Origin: Zanthoxylum bungeanum
Lineage: Eukaryota > Streptophyta > Magnoliopsida > Sapindales > Rutaceae
Assembly: GCA_019454045.1 (NCBI GenBank)
Contig: SKCR01018428.1
Span: 1-64,000 of the forward strand
Length of the DNA: 64,000 nt
Direction: 5' to 3'
Below, piece by piece: positions 11,791 to 22,590 of this stretch (positions are counted from its first letter, which is position 1; every line of letters starts with the position of its first letter). A program made the position numbers and the translations under genes. The notes beneath the pieces are model-generated. The model did no database searches. It had not been told where the DNA came from and saw only the letters and a list, made by a program, of their open reading frames with translations.

Positions 11791-12444
11791 ATTTAATTCC
11801 AAAAATTCCAAATTTCCCAATTAAATTACCTAAAGTGTATAACATTATTAATTACCCAAATCAAAGTTTCCAAAACATCAAATTTGTCCAATTAATCATG
11901 CTTAACATCAATGAATCATGTCCAACATAATTTGATCAAAATCAAACCCAATTTCATGTTTCAAGTGTCTCGGCCAAAGAGGGAAATTATGCCCAAATCA
12001 AATTCAATCCAATTGAACCAAATTAAACATAAATTCAACATCCCCAAATGGTTTCCAAGTCATCCAATGAACAAAAAATCAAAAATCCAAGACATTAGGG
12101 AGCTAACCAAATTCGGCCATCCAAAGCAATTTGGGGAAAATTGTTCCAAACTAATTTTCAACAAATTGATCCAATCAATCCTCAATTAAACATACTTTAA
12201 GCATTCTAAATCATCCAATTTCATTAAACATGCTCAAAATCAAGTTTACCCAAATTAAAGTTTTGGCCAACAATAAGCAAATTGGGGAAAATCAATCCAA
12301 TTAATTTTTCTTCAAATTGATTACATATAACTCTAAGTTATTCATATACAAGCATTCTTAAACAAACAATTTGTCAAAATCATGCTTAAATTAAAAAAGC
12401 CCCAAATTTTGCTAAAAACCCTAAATTCGTTTTATGCACAAATG

Positions 12445-12457
12445 GCTCAAGATACCA
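12445..12457 (-). promoter_or_regulatory. Primer binding site of the nested Copia
   Basis: On the minus strand this reads TGGTATCTTGAGC, one base inside the 5' LTR. It matches the initiator-Met tRNA complement (TGGTATCAGAGC) except that two bases replace the single A in the middle. Confidence 0.85.
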
Positions 12458-12458
12458 T

Positions 12459-14522
12459 TGTTGAGTTTCAATCAAGTCCCAAGGATCATTTTAAGCATAA
12501 AAACGAGTATGAATACAACCAAAGGAGGTGCGGAAAAGACTCACATTGATCGGTATAGATGCAACAAAGTTGAAGTGCGAACTGCTCTCCCTTGCTCGGC
12601 AGTGAGCTGCGCATGTGGTGGCTGCACGGCGTGGGCTGCTTCCTCCTCCAAGAATCGGCCATGGGAGACACCATTGAAGCTCCAAGCTTCAAGCTTCCAA
12701 GCTCACGAACTCACTTCCCTATCACCTTTGTATTCCTCCATGAGTGTGCTAGCACATAGATCTTGCAACAAGATCATTGCTTCTCCTTCATTGATCGGTC
12801 AAACCAGAAAAACAGAAGGGGAAATCGGTCCAAGACCGAGAGAGAAGAGATGGAAATGGGTTCCATTTTTGGCTCCAAAACGCAAACGGAAGGAGAGAGA
12901 GAGTGAATTAATTAAAAAGAAAAATTGTAATTGGCTTTATATTTTCCCAAAATATAAAAACCATTTACCTTTTTCCAATTTCAAAAAAAACATTAAATGC
13001 TTGTCAATCACTACAAATCAACTCACATCAATCACTCAAATGTCACATCACTCAAAGTGACATGTGATTTGACGATTGATGTGACTTGCGATTTGACGCT
13101 TGATTTGACTTGCGTGCCGCACTCGAATTCGAAATGAGAATGCGCTCGCAATCACTCTCGGGCTCGGGTTCGTTAATTTCAAATTAACGAATTTTCCGTT
13201 GCGTCGTAATTAAATGATTACGCCTAGCGAAATCACTATTCACGTCGCTAACGAATTAATTCTAAATTGATTCGTTCGCCCGAATTAAAATCTAATTTCA
13301 ATTCCTCGTCGAAATCTAATTTCGTTATAATATATCGAATATATTAATTTATCGATTAATTCCAAATTAATCGTTCTCTCTCTTTAACGATATTTTATCC
13401 GAGATAAAATATCTCCGTAATAAATCCCAGATTAATTTTCTCTCTCATCGAATTAATCCCAGATTAATTAAAGTGCGAGTCATACGTCATCGGTGAATCT
13501 TCAAGAACCGACCCATGAGATCTCCGGATATGTTGGCAGTAAATACGGTCGTCGGACTATCCGAACACGTAAGTATCTCGTACTACGTTTATACCGATTT
13601 ACAAGACAAGGTTGGCTTCTAGCAAAGCGCCATGCCTACCCAATTCTCCAGAAATATTCTTACAGGAATATATAGATCTGTATCAAGCGTAGTATACCGT
13701 AGTATTGTGTATATCGGCCCAGTATCGGATAGTCACGTGCTAGGGCTGGGGCTGGATAAGTGTCTGCCCTGTCCGAAGCACATGTCGGATGTCTGGTAAC
13801 TAGTCTCTATAATCAGATATGCATGACCTAGTCATAATATCCCGATGGTTGCGCAACACTCAAGAGCACTGGTACCGTATCCTGCGTGACATCATCTCCA
13901 CTATGACTGAAGTGATACTTCCATCTTGACATCATACCCAATACACTACGACTCTCTGATAAACCCAGAAGTGGTGTACGCAGAACCGGTTAAAGCCCTG
14001 TACCACCAAGACCAAAGTCTATCGATTATCGTAAGTATTAGCGATGTAAGTCTCAGGTTAAGACCATACACACCTACCCTGATTTCGGCCTCCCATAGAC
14101 ACATAGTCATAATACCAATGGGATTCCGAGGGGTCTATCCAGAGCGAAGCTGTTTCCCGTACCATCGGTGAAACACAACCTCCTATCGCATTTGCATAAG
14201 TATCCAATACTTAAATATATGAGAACTATGCCGTCGTGCCCTCACAACGCGCACAAGTGCAATACTAGCCTATTCTGCATTATCGATGTCCTGTCTCGAT
14301 AATACTCCGGCTAGGGATATTTAATGATTAATCCTTCGTGGACTGATACTGTCTCATATCATCTCAATCCAGGAACTAATCATATGGACCTCTCTTCATT
14401 TATACATCTATGGTGATCTAATCACAAATGATGAGAGTGCAATTTCCTTGTCACATAGTTAATTTGTACAACAACACCGTGATCTGTACAAATAGTGACG
14501 CTATGGGTCATATTATCCAACA
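12459..14522 (-). mobile_element. Nested Copia element, right (5') LTR
   Basis: The LTR starts TGTTGAG and ends CCAACA, is 2064 bases long, and is followed by the AACAT target duplication at 14523-14527. It differs from its partner at 4819-6734 by scattered substitutions, roughly 2-3% in stretches compared by eye, and by one block of about 150 bases. The open frame at 12434-13060 crosses the LTR edge and is not a gene. Confidence 0.93.
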
Positions 14523-14527
14523 AACAT

Positions 14528-14908
14528 ACCTGAGGCCGGTGCCTTGCCCACCTTTATCTCATTCTGGAGCACCTTGTACTCGGGGCAGTCACGCTTCCAG
14601 TGACCCCGCTTGCCGCACTGGAGGCGAACATCATGAGACTTGTCCTTTGGCTTCCCAGAAGCTTTTGACGTTTTGTCCTTGCCCTTCTTCTTATGCTTCT
14701 TCTTTTTAACACCTCCAGTCGCCTTGGGCCCAGCCCTCAGAGTCCGAGATGTAGAAGCAAAGTGGGCTTTGCACTTCTTGCCCTTAAGAAGTTCCTTCTC
14801 TGCCTCACGCAGCGTGGACATCAGCTCTCCAAGAGTCTGCTCTTGGTTCATCATGTTGTAGTTCATGATGAACCCACTCCAAGTGTCAGGGAGAGACTGC
14901 AAGATCAA
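14528..14908 (-). pseudogene. Copia gag, C-terminal part with zinc knuckle (outer element)
   Basis: This minus-strand frame encodes the C-terminal half of a Ty1/Copia gag. The QSLPDTWSGF segment typical of plant Copia capsid is followed by a Lys-rich linker (KKKKHKKKGKDK). A zinc knuckle follows in which the first Cys has become Arg (RLQCGKRGHWKRDC), so metal binding is probably impaired. It ends in GMF at the AACAT target site and continues in the outer pol at 4818, so gag and pol form one reading frame. Gag packages the genomic RNA in a cytoplasmic virus-like particle. Confidence 0.88.
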
Positions 14909-15379
14909 ATCTATAGAGGTCTTATCTCAAAGACAATCCCCATTTGTCCAAGCTGCTCGATATCGGCAATCATCTGTGTCACATGATGTTCAACATACGT
15001 ACCCTTCGACATCCGAGCACGGAAGATCTTCTTCTGTAACTCATATCTTTGCAATCTAAGGTTAGATCGTGTGTAGATCATTCAATTTCGCCAACATTGT
15101 ATAGGGATCCAATCCCTTGTTCTGTCGACAAAATTGCTGAGTCATAGCAGCAAGCATGATAGATTGAGCAGTTGCGTTGTCATCACTATGTGTCTTCCAA
15201 AGATCTAGCTCGAGCAATTGATCAGATCTGGGCTTAGGCCCAAAAGGTCTCTCTACAGTATATAGCAGCCTCTCGGATCCAAGGACTATCCTTAGATTCA
15301 TGTCCCAATCGGAAAAGTTAGTGTCGTTGAAGACAATATCGCCCATGATGATGTCCCGAACACTGTTCTTTCCAGTCAT
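14909..15379 (-). pseudogene. Copia gag, N-terminal part (outer element)
   Basis: The frame begins with a true ATG (plus-strand CAT at 15377-15379) and reads MTGKNSVRDI. It includes NFSDWDMNLRIVL, which resembles the usual Trp-containing start of plant Copia gag, and the QSIMLAAM segment. It stops at 15062. Between 14909 and 15061 the homologous sequence (RYELQKKIF-like and GTYVEHH-like segments) continues in disturbed frames before joining the C-terminal part. The usual family is the UBN2 or Retrotran_gag type; assignment is by general pattern only. Confidence 0.82.
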
Positions 15380-16130
15380 TTTAATTGCGATAATCTAATT
15401 ATCCAATTAACAATGTAGGGTACAGTCTAACTGTTACAAGAAAAATAACATTATATTAGTCCAACTAATGAAATAATTTTGACGAAATATTTGAAAGCGC
15501 GTAAAGCTAAGTATTTGAACGAAATTGCAAATTCAATACTAGCCTCCCACTATTTTTCGGCGAGCCTCTAACCCTCTGTTGAGTACTCAGGAAACCTAGT
15601 TTCCTAGTGGGCTAGGATCCCGTTAAATAACACACAACCTTGACTTTGGCCAACAAGCTGTATGATATTTAACTAGGTAGATCTCGAAGATCAATTGGAT
15701 CTCATCCAATTCCTAGATCCGGTAGGTGGACATCCAAGTCCGAAACATATATACAATATATATGCCAATATATCCAATATATTTTCCTAACCTTTTTCCT
15801 CTGAATCAACTAACCCTTGGGTTTGGCACAACAAGCTTAATGATTCCAGTTAAGCAGGACCCATTGACCTTGGAAAGCTTTGTAATCAATGTCGATGGAC
15901 AAGAAGTGATCTTGACTTTGGCCAACAAATCACGATTTGGACAAGACACCGACATGTAACAATGCTTTCATGATTCAAACACATCCGCAATTGACAAAGG
16001 TCTTGACTTTGGCCAACAAACCAGTGCCAATTTTGGATCTTGAGTAAGAATCACTCAATGGAAGGAAAACGATTAATATGTTTTGAGGGTTTTTCGCGTA
16101 AATTGGCAACCAATTTATTATCTTTGTTAG
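15380..16130 (-). other. Leader of the outer Copia, gag-proximal part
   Basis: This is non-coding and aligns with 10190-10830 of the nested element. It contains the four-copy CTTGACTTTGGCCAACAA cluster at 15639-16019. It is cut at GTTAG (16126-16130) by a Copia LTR and resumes at 26821. Confidence 0.8.
15639..16019 (-). repeat. Four-copy leader motif cluster, copy B
   Basis: The motif occurs at 15639 and 16002 in perfect form, with two further copies between, near 15815 (variant with GGCACAACAA) and 15912. Spacing is as in copy A. Confidence 0.85.
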
Positions 16131-18159
16131 TGTTGGAGTTTGCTAAGGTCCCAAGGATCAATAAACAAGCATGAAACATAAGTGAATACAACGAGGGAGT
16201 TGCAGAATACTAACATCGAGCGGTTGAGCGACGCGCGAGGCAATAAAAATCAGTTTCTGCTCACTGTCACAGCTCACGGTAGTTTCTGTTTTGGTCTCCT
16301 CCATTCAGCTTTGATCATCAAGAATTTGAGCTCAAAGCTTCGTCAAATGATTCCCGGCTCATGGGTGGACTTCCCTATCACCTTTGCATGTCTCTCGGAG
16401 TGCTAGCTCTCTTGATTTTTGCCACAAAAACCATCACACTTGCTTCCCTCATTCACAGTTTTGCAAACCAGAAAACCAGAATGTATTTAGCCCATTGGGC
16501 GTGAATGATGAAGAGAGAAGAGAGGAGAGGGTGTTGAAAATGTGTTAAAATTAATTGATTTCTTAAATCAATTCAACATATACCAAAACATATAATAATA
16601 ATAATAATATATGTCACTCAAGCTTTCAAAAGCTTTTCAACCACTCCCATCAAGTCACATCTATCAATCAAGTTGTCAAGTCACATCACTCAAAGTGACA
16701 TGTGATTTGACGCTTGATGCGACTAGCGATTTGACGCTTGATTTGACTTGCGTGCCGCACACGAATTCGAAATACGAATGCGCTCGCAAACAATCCCGCG
16801 CTCGGGTTCGCTAATTCCAAATTAACGAATTTTCCTTTGCGACGTAATTAAATGATTATGCCTAGCGAAATCACTATTCACATCGCTAACGAATTAATTC
16901 TAAATTAACTTGTTCGCCCGAATTAAAATCTAATTTTAATTCCGCGTCGAAATCCAATTTCTTTTAATATATCAAATATATTAATTAATCGATTAATTCC
17001 AAATAATCGTTATCTCTCTTTAAATGATATTTTATCCCAGATAAAATATCTCCGCAATTAATCCCAGATTAATTTTCTCTCTCATCTTATTAATCCCAGA
17101 TTAATTAAAAGTGCGAGTCATACGTAATCGGTGAATCTTTGGGAAGCGACCCATGAGATCCCCGGATATGTTGGCAGTAAATTCGGTCGTTGGACTATCC
17201 GAACACGTAAGTAACTCGTACTACGTTTATACCGATTTACAAGACAAGGTTGGCTTCTAGCAAAGCGCCATGCCTACCCAATTCTCCAGAAAGATCCTTA
17301 CAGGAATAAAGGATCTATATCAGGCATACTATACATAGTATTGCGTATTGCGATCCAGTATCGCATGATCACATGCAAGGCCTGGGGCTGGTAAAGTGTC
17401 TGCCCCGTACGAAGCATATATCGGATTATGAGCAACTAGTCTCTTTAATATCGGATAATCATGACCAAGTCATATTATCCCGACGGTTGCAACCTTTTTA
17501 GAGAACCATTTATGTATCCCTACGCGATCATCATCTCCATATGACTGGAGTGACACTTCCGTCTTGACATCACACCCAACACACTACGATTCTCAATATA
17601 CCCAGCATAGGCGTACACAGAACCTGTTAAAGCCCTGGACGACCGCAACCAAAGTATATTGATTATCGCAAGTATTAGCGGTGCAAGTCTCAGGTTAAGA
17701 CCAAATACACCTACCCTGATTTCGGACTTCCATAGACACATAGTCATACTACCAATGGAATTCCGATGGGGTCTATCCAGAGCGAAGCTGTTTCACGTAC
17801 CATCGATAAAACACAACCTTCTATTACACTTGCATGAGTATCTATACCCAAATATATGAGAACTATGTCGTTGTGCCCTCACAATGCGTACAAGTGTAAT
17901 ACTAGTCTTTTACGTATTTATCGATGTCCAATCTGATAATACTCTGACTAGAGATATCTAAATTCATCCTTCGTGGACTGATACTGTCTCATATCATTCT
18001 CAGTCCAGGAACAAATCGTAGGGACCTCCTATCATTTATATATCTAGGTGATCTAATCAAAAATGATAAGAGTGCAATCTTATTTTTCACATAGTTAATT
18101 TGTACAACAACACCGTGATCTGTACAAATAGTGACGCTATGGGTCATAATTGTCCAACA
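16131..18159 (-). mobile_element. Copia LTR with GTTAG flanks
   Basis: The LTR starts TGTTGGAG and ends CCAACA; GTTAG lies immediately before it (16126-16130) and after it (18160-18164). No polypurine tract follows, and the right flank is leader sequence of the outer element, so locally it behaves as a solo LTR. It is the same subfamily as 24873-26820, whose right flank begins with the same GTTAG and the same leader. An ATA microsatellite at 16592-16610 is shorter in the other copy. Confidence 0.88.
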
Positions 18160-18461
18160 GTTAGGTCTCATCATTCACCCTTAAGCATGCATTCTAAAAG
18201 CATAATAAGACGCGGAAAATAAATTAATAACGATATGCAGATGGATATTTAACAACTTGTTCCTAGAACAAATCACTCCATTTCCTCTCCCCGGCTAGCA
18301 CTATTATACTTCTACCCAATTACATAATAGAAACCTCATTACATTGAGGGGAATTAGGTGAGAAGAGAATACAAAGAAATAATGAGAGATAAGGCTGGAC
18401 ACGCAGGTCCAATTTATAAATTCCAAATTTACAACAATTTCTAAAATTGCCCTTTCCCTTT
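18160..18461 (-). other. Outer Copia leader, duplicated copy 1
   Basis: This non-coding stretch is nearly identical by eye to 26821-27125, with about five substitutions plus one small indel. It is interrupted at 18461 by a solo LTR of another family and resumes at 21157. Confidence 0.8.
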
Positions 18462-21156
18462 TATAGGCATTGTATTTTTGCATATAAGCCCGATGATGAG
18501 TCTCGTATGGAGACACTACCTCTTTAGTTGTGAAAGCCGCGGGAAACGGACGTTGAGAAGGGTAAAGTTGGGAATTAGTATTTTGTCAGATTTAACTCGC
18601 TTGATTCGCTTCGAGTTCGCTTGTTGGACCTCTGTTTTAAAACACACCAAACCCATTAAATCACATCCAAAAATAATTAAAACATTTAAAACACATCTCA
18701 CAAATTAAATAATTAAAAAATTTAAAATACATGTCACAAATAAATTAAATTAAATTAAAGCTAATCAAATAAATTAAATTAAAATACAATTAAATCCAAT
18801 TAAACTAAATCAAATTAAAATCCAATTTAAATTAAAACTAATTAAAATTAAATTAAATTAAATTCCTACTTTAAATAATTCACTCACCAAATTTGAAATA
18901 ATTCCCCACCAAAATTACATAATGTCTTGCCTTAAATAATTAAAATTAAATACACACATGAACACTTGATTTCTTTCCTTTTCAAAATCCATGACAAAAC
19001 CCTAAAAGCCATAAACAGACCATGCACCACATGCCCTTGACTATAAAAATAATACGAACCCTAAAACCAGTGGGGGGGGACGGCCAAAAATAAAAAAAAA
19101 AAACAATGAAACCCTAGACAAACCTTCATCTCCTTCAAGCCCACACCAACCGACTGATCACCCTTCAAGACGTCCTCACTCCCTCTCCACGCCACATAGC
19201 CCCTCCATCTCTCTCAGCCCTCACTCTCGGCCACACCTCTCCTTTCATCTTCATCGACTAAACCAAATCCTTCAATCAGTTCTCAACCGCCACAAACAAG
19301 GCATCCTCACTTACAAACAGAACCCTTAACAGCCCCCTCATCATCAGATTCTCTCTCGATAAACAGCCCCCCATAACCATAAGCAAATACTCCACTGCCA
19401 TCACTCAACATTCACGTCATTAACCTTCCTTCTGCCTGAGACACGAGCAAAGCCCTAACCACGCACAGCTCCCTTCACGTCTCCACTAAACAACAAACCA
19501 AAACCTAGACGCCTCTCTTCACACTGGTCCCCTTCTCTCTCAAAGAACCCTCACGCCAAGCCCTCACTCTCTCATTATACACGCAACAACAGACTGCTCA
19601 AACACCATCATCAAAAGCCACGCGCAAACCTTCAAACCAAGCAGCCAAACTGCCTTCAACGCTTAAGCCATCTGCCCCACTAACGCATAGAACGATCACC
19701 CATAAGCTATATGCCCTCTCACGCACATAACAAACACCTCACGAGACACATCAAACCCAGCTCACGCAGCCTTCAAATCACGCCACCTGCCCCTCACTTC
19801 AACACGCCACAACCCATTAACAAGCCCATTGCCAAACTTCATGCCATCAGCCCCTTTGACCAGCCACAAAACAACTCATACGCCACATTCACCCTCTTCA
19901 ACACACTGCCTACCTCACGCCAACAGCCCATGCGATAAGCCACGCCCACAGCAACACACTCAACTAGCCCACAACGCACACTCAACTTCAATCAGCCCAC
20001 ACTCCACGCAAACTGCCTTCCCTGCACGCATAAATTGCCAAGAATCTGCTCCAGAACATTCCCCGAATTAACCCAAAAATAGTCCCCGAAACTCCCCAAA
20101 ATAGTCCCCAGATTAACCCAAAACTGCATCTAAAAAAACAGCCCAAACCAGTCTAAAAAAACCACAAAAACAGTAGCCTAAATTACCAAAATAGTGACCT
20201 GAAACGCAGAAGCAAAACAGCAGCGAAACGGAGTAAAACCAGCAGCCCGATCAGCAAAACAACGAGGAAAGACGTTGAGTTAGTGAACCAAAAGAGTTGC
20301 GGATCATTCACCCTTCCAACGGACGTGTAACGCCCTTTCGTGAGACGAAAAAAGAGGTTAGACTTGAGGGCACCCTTTTATTTATTATCCTTTATTTTTA
20401 GTTATATTATTACTTTATTTCGCATGAGTATTGTGAATTGGTGCATGATGTGATTTTCGGGTGAACAGAATATGTGCTCTCTCTTGTGGTATATCGAATG
20501 GAAACCCGGACGTAAATTTCGTAGCCGAATCCGAATGGACGGTATTGCGGTTTGCACTCGGGATACAATGCCACGTATCACTTGAGAGACACACCTATTT
20601 CGTTTCGTCCAATATTGTGTTTTAGCATGATTAGTCGTTGGCATGTTATTTATTTAAGTCGTTGGTATGTTGTCTATTTCTAAGCATGATTTAGTTGTAG
20701 TATATCGTTTCTTTATGCATGATTTAGTTACTTTCTTTTGCATTAGGAATTTAATTTATGTTTACATTTAGGTTGTTATTTATTTTTCGTGTTTGATAAT
20801 TCAACATGCTTATGAGATTATTGTGTGTTATCATATGCTTGCCGTTATGATGACTTACTTTTAAAGCATGATGACTTAGACATATGACTTATTTTTATGA
20901 ATGCGAACTAAATTTAGGTTATTCTTGGACATGTGTGCTGTGTAGACTTAGTTAAATTATTGCAAAAATCCGTACATTACAAGTGGCATAAGTAAGGGAC
21001 CATTTCGAACCCAACGGTTTGAGGTCTTCCCTTGCGAGGGGTGAGTGCGGTCTTAAATCTTTGTCCCGGTTCACACCGGGTGGCGACTCCATGTTATTTC
21101 GTACTCCCAACTAGGCCGCGAGCCTAGAACAGCGTCGTCAAGTTCTGTGTCCTACA
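18462..21156 (+). mobile_element. Solo LTR, TGTAGG...CCTACA family (probably Gypsy Tat-like)
   Basis: It is bounded by TATAGGCA (mutated TGTAGGCA) and TCCTACA. The imperfect 5-bp duplication is CCTTT (18457-18461) and CCTTC (21157-21161). The related LTR at 217-1810 sits beside a polypurine tract, which supports LTR identity. The segment 19030-20240 is strikingly A/C-rich on this strand. Near the end lies a GGTGGCGACTCC stretch resembling sequence at the LTR/PBS border of Tat-type Gypsy elements. Family assignment is tentative. No coding gene is supported; frames such as 19711-19938 are by-products of base composition. Confidence 0.72.
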
Positions 21157-21240
21157 CCTTCTAATATCCATCCGATATACCCTATTCATTCAACACATCC
21201 ATATATTCATTCATAACATGCAATTCAACCAATCTAATCC
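21157..21240 (-). other. Outer Copia leader, duplicated copy 1 (end)
   Basis: This continues the leader after the solo LTR and matches 27126-27215. It stops abruptly at about 21240, where sequence of the integrase region of a Copia pol begins, marking a recombination junction. Confidence 0.75.
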
Positions 21241-21898
21241 ACTTGCTTCACTATGATTTAGGGCTAACAGATCGATGGCATTTACACTTTTACCAAGTAA
21301 ATGTGTTATAGGCATTTTGCCTAATAAACTAGATTCGTAGACTTTATTTGATTGGAATCAAATCAATCTTAGTATCTACTCTTCAGAAGTGTGGATATAC
21401 GAGTCTTGTTTGATTTGTGTCCCAGACAATAATGCCATGATTAAGTTTCATCTGATCAAATCAGTTTGAGCTATTTGTTTGTCATATTATATTTCTGAGA
21501 TTTATTTATATTCAAAATATAAATTCTGTTATTCACATCTAATGTGTTTATCTCAATATCATCTTTATATAATGAAACACTTTAGTGTTCTAGAATATAA
21601 AGGTTCACCCGTAGCGGGTTAAACACTGATATAGAGATAATATATCTAGTCAAACTAGTTACATTATAACAATTCCCTAATTTAAGTACACACCCGAGGG
21701 TCGTTCCTAAACTTAGGTTTCTGCGGTTAAAACAGCGACTTTCGTCCCGTTTCTGATTCACAGATAAATCTCTATTGAAGTCAGTATCATGTTCAAAACA
21801 GATTCTGAACATCAAGACATATATATTTTATGTACCACACTAAGTATTTAAAATCCAATTTTAATACTAGTAGTGAACATAATCTTGACAAACATATT
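21241..21898 (-). pseudogene. Decayed Copia pol fragment (integrase and protease part)
   Basis: This matches the nested copy at about 8795-9424 and the inverse of 44400-45055. It begins in the integrase region with CACTTGCTTCACTATGA and runs back through the GAG-pre-integrase and protease region. No open frame of domain length remains. It is the pol-proximal end of a half-element that continues to the LTR at 24873. Confidence 0.7.
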
Positions 21899-22590
21899 TG
21901 AAGTCAGAGCCTTGCCCGTTCTTCAATTCCTTCATGTCTGCTTTGTCCAAACGGCGGTCACGCTTCCACGATCCGTTTGCCACATTTAGGCAGACATTTT
22001 GGGATATGTCTTTTATCTTCCCAGAAGATTATAATGATTTTGCCTTTGCCCTTTTCCATATTCCAAAAGCCTTTGGCCAAGCCTTGGGTTTCTATAATAT
22101 CGAAGAAAGGTGCGACTTGCGCTACTTGCCTAATTGCAAATTTTGACTTTATCTCATTGAGAATAGTCATTAACCCTCCAAGAGTTATTAATTGCAATTT
22201 AGTACTCCTAAGATTCCAAGGATAGATTCTTTGAAGATCCTTCAATTTCATTATCGTACTTTAAGGATCTAATCCTTAGTTCTGATCAAGAAATTAAGGA
22301 GTCTACTGCGACAAGCTTAATGGATTAAGCACCAAAGTTATCATCACATAAATCTTCCAAAGATTATGCTCTACTATTTGCTTAACTCCGGGCTTAGGCC
22401 TAATATGTTATTTTATCAAATAAAGTAACTTATTAGTTTCCAGGACCATCCTGAAATTTTATTCCCAATTTGAAAATTAAACCATTTAAATACATTTTCC
22501 CTAGGATTATGTCTTAAATGTCAATATTTCAATTTATATCTTGATTCTAATAGTCCAACTATTTAATCAACGATTTCGGTACTATTTATT
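21899..22590 (-). pseudogene. Decayed Copia gag fragment
   Basis: This lies in the gag position after the protease end. A 97-residue minus-strand frame at 21958-22251 retains gag-like text, including a LTILNEIKSK-type helix and an FWNMEKGKGK stretch, but the zinc knuckle is not intact. It is homologous to 44050-44400 in inverse orientation. Confidence 0.6.

Larger units (their letters stand above)
10191..12444 (-). other. Long untranslated leader of the nested Copia
   Basis: This is about 2.2 kb of non-coding leader between gag and the primer binding site. The same order of blocks occurs in the outer element (15380-16130 plus 26821-28262), in the half-element at 22591-24858, and inverted at 41500-44050. 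It includes a four-copy TTGTTGGCCAAAGTC-type motif cluster (10348-10721), a conserved block around TCTCATCATCATACACCC (about 10831), and a dense GGCCCA/TGGGCC cluster (11500-11790). The open frames here are not conserved between copies. Confidence 0.75.

Noticed and set aside
12408..12426. AAACCCTAA, telomere-like sequence near a PBS
   Set aside because: It is a single telo-box-like occurrence and not a telomeric array.
12434..13060. 208-residue plus-strand open frame
   Set aside because: It crosses the PBS/LTR border and its core is repeated in the partner LTR at 4937-5272. It is antisense LTR sequence with no protein family likeness.
17520..17747. Recurrent frames of 60-110 residues in every Copia LTR (also 26177, 29513, 39741, 52065)
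   Set aside because: They recur because the LTR recurs. Frame lengths vary and are broken among copies, with no sign of selection on protein.
19711..20071. Pro/His/Thr-rich frames in the A/C-rich tract
   Set aside because: They are composition-driven and not conserved in the homologous LTR fragment.
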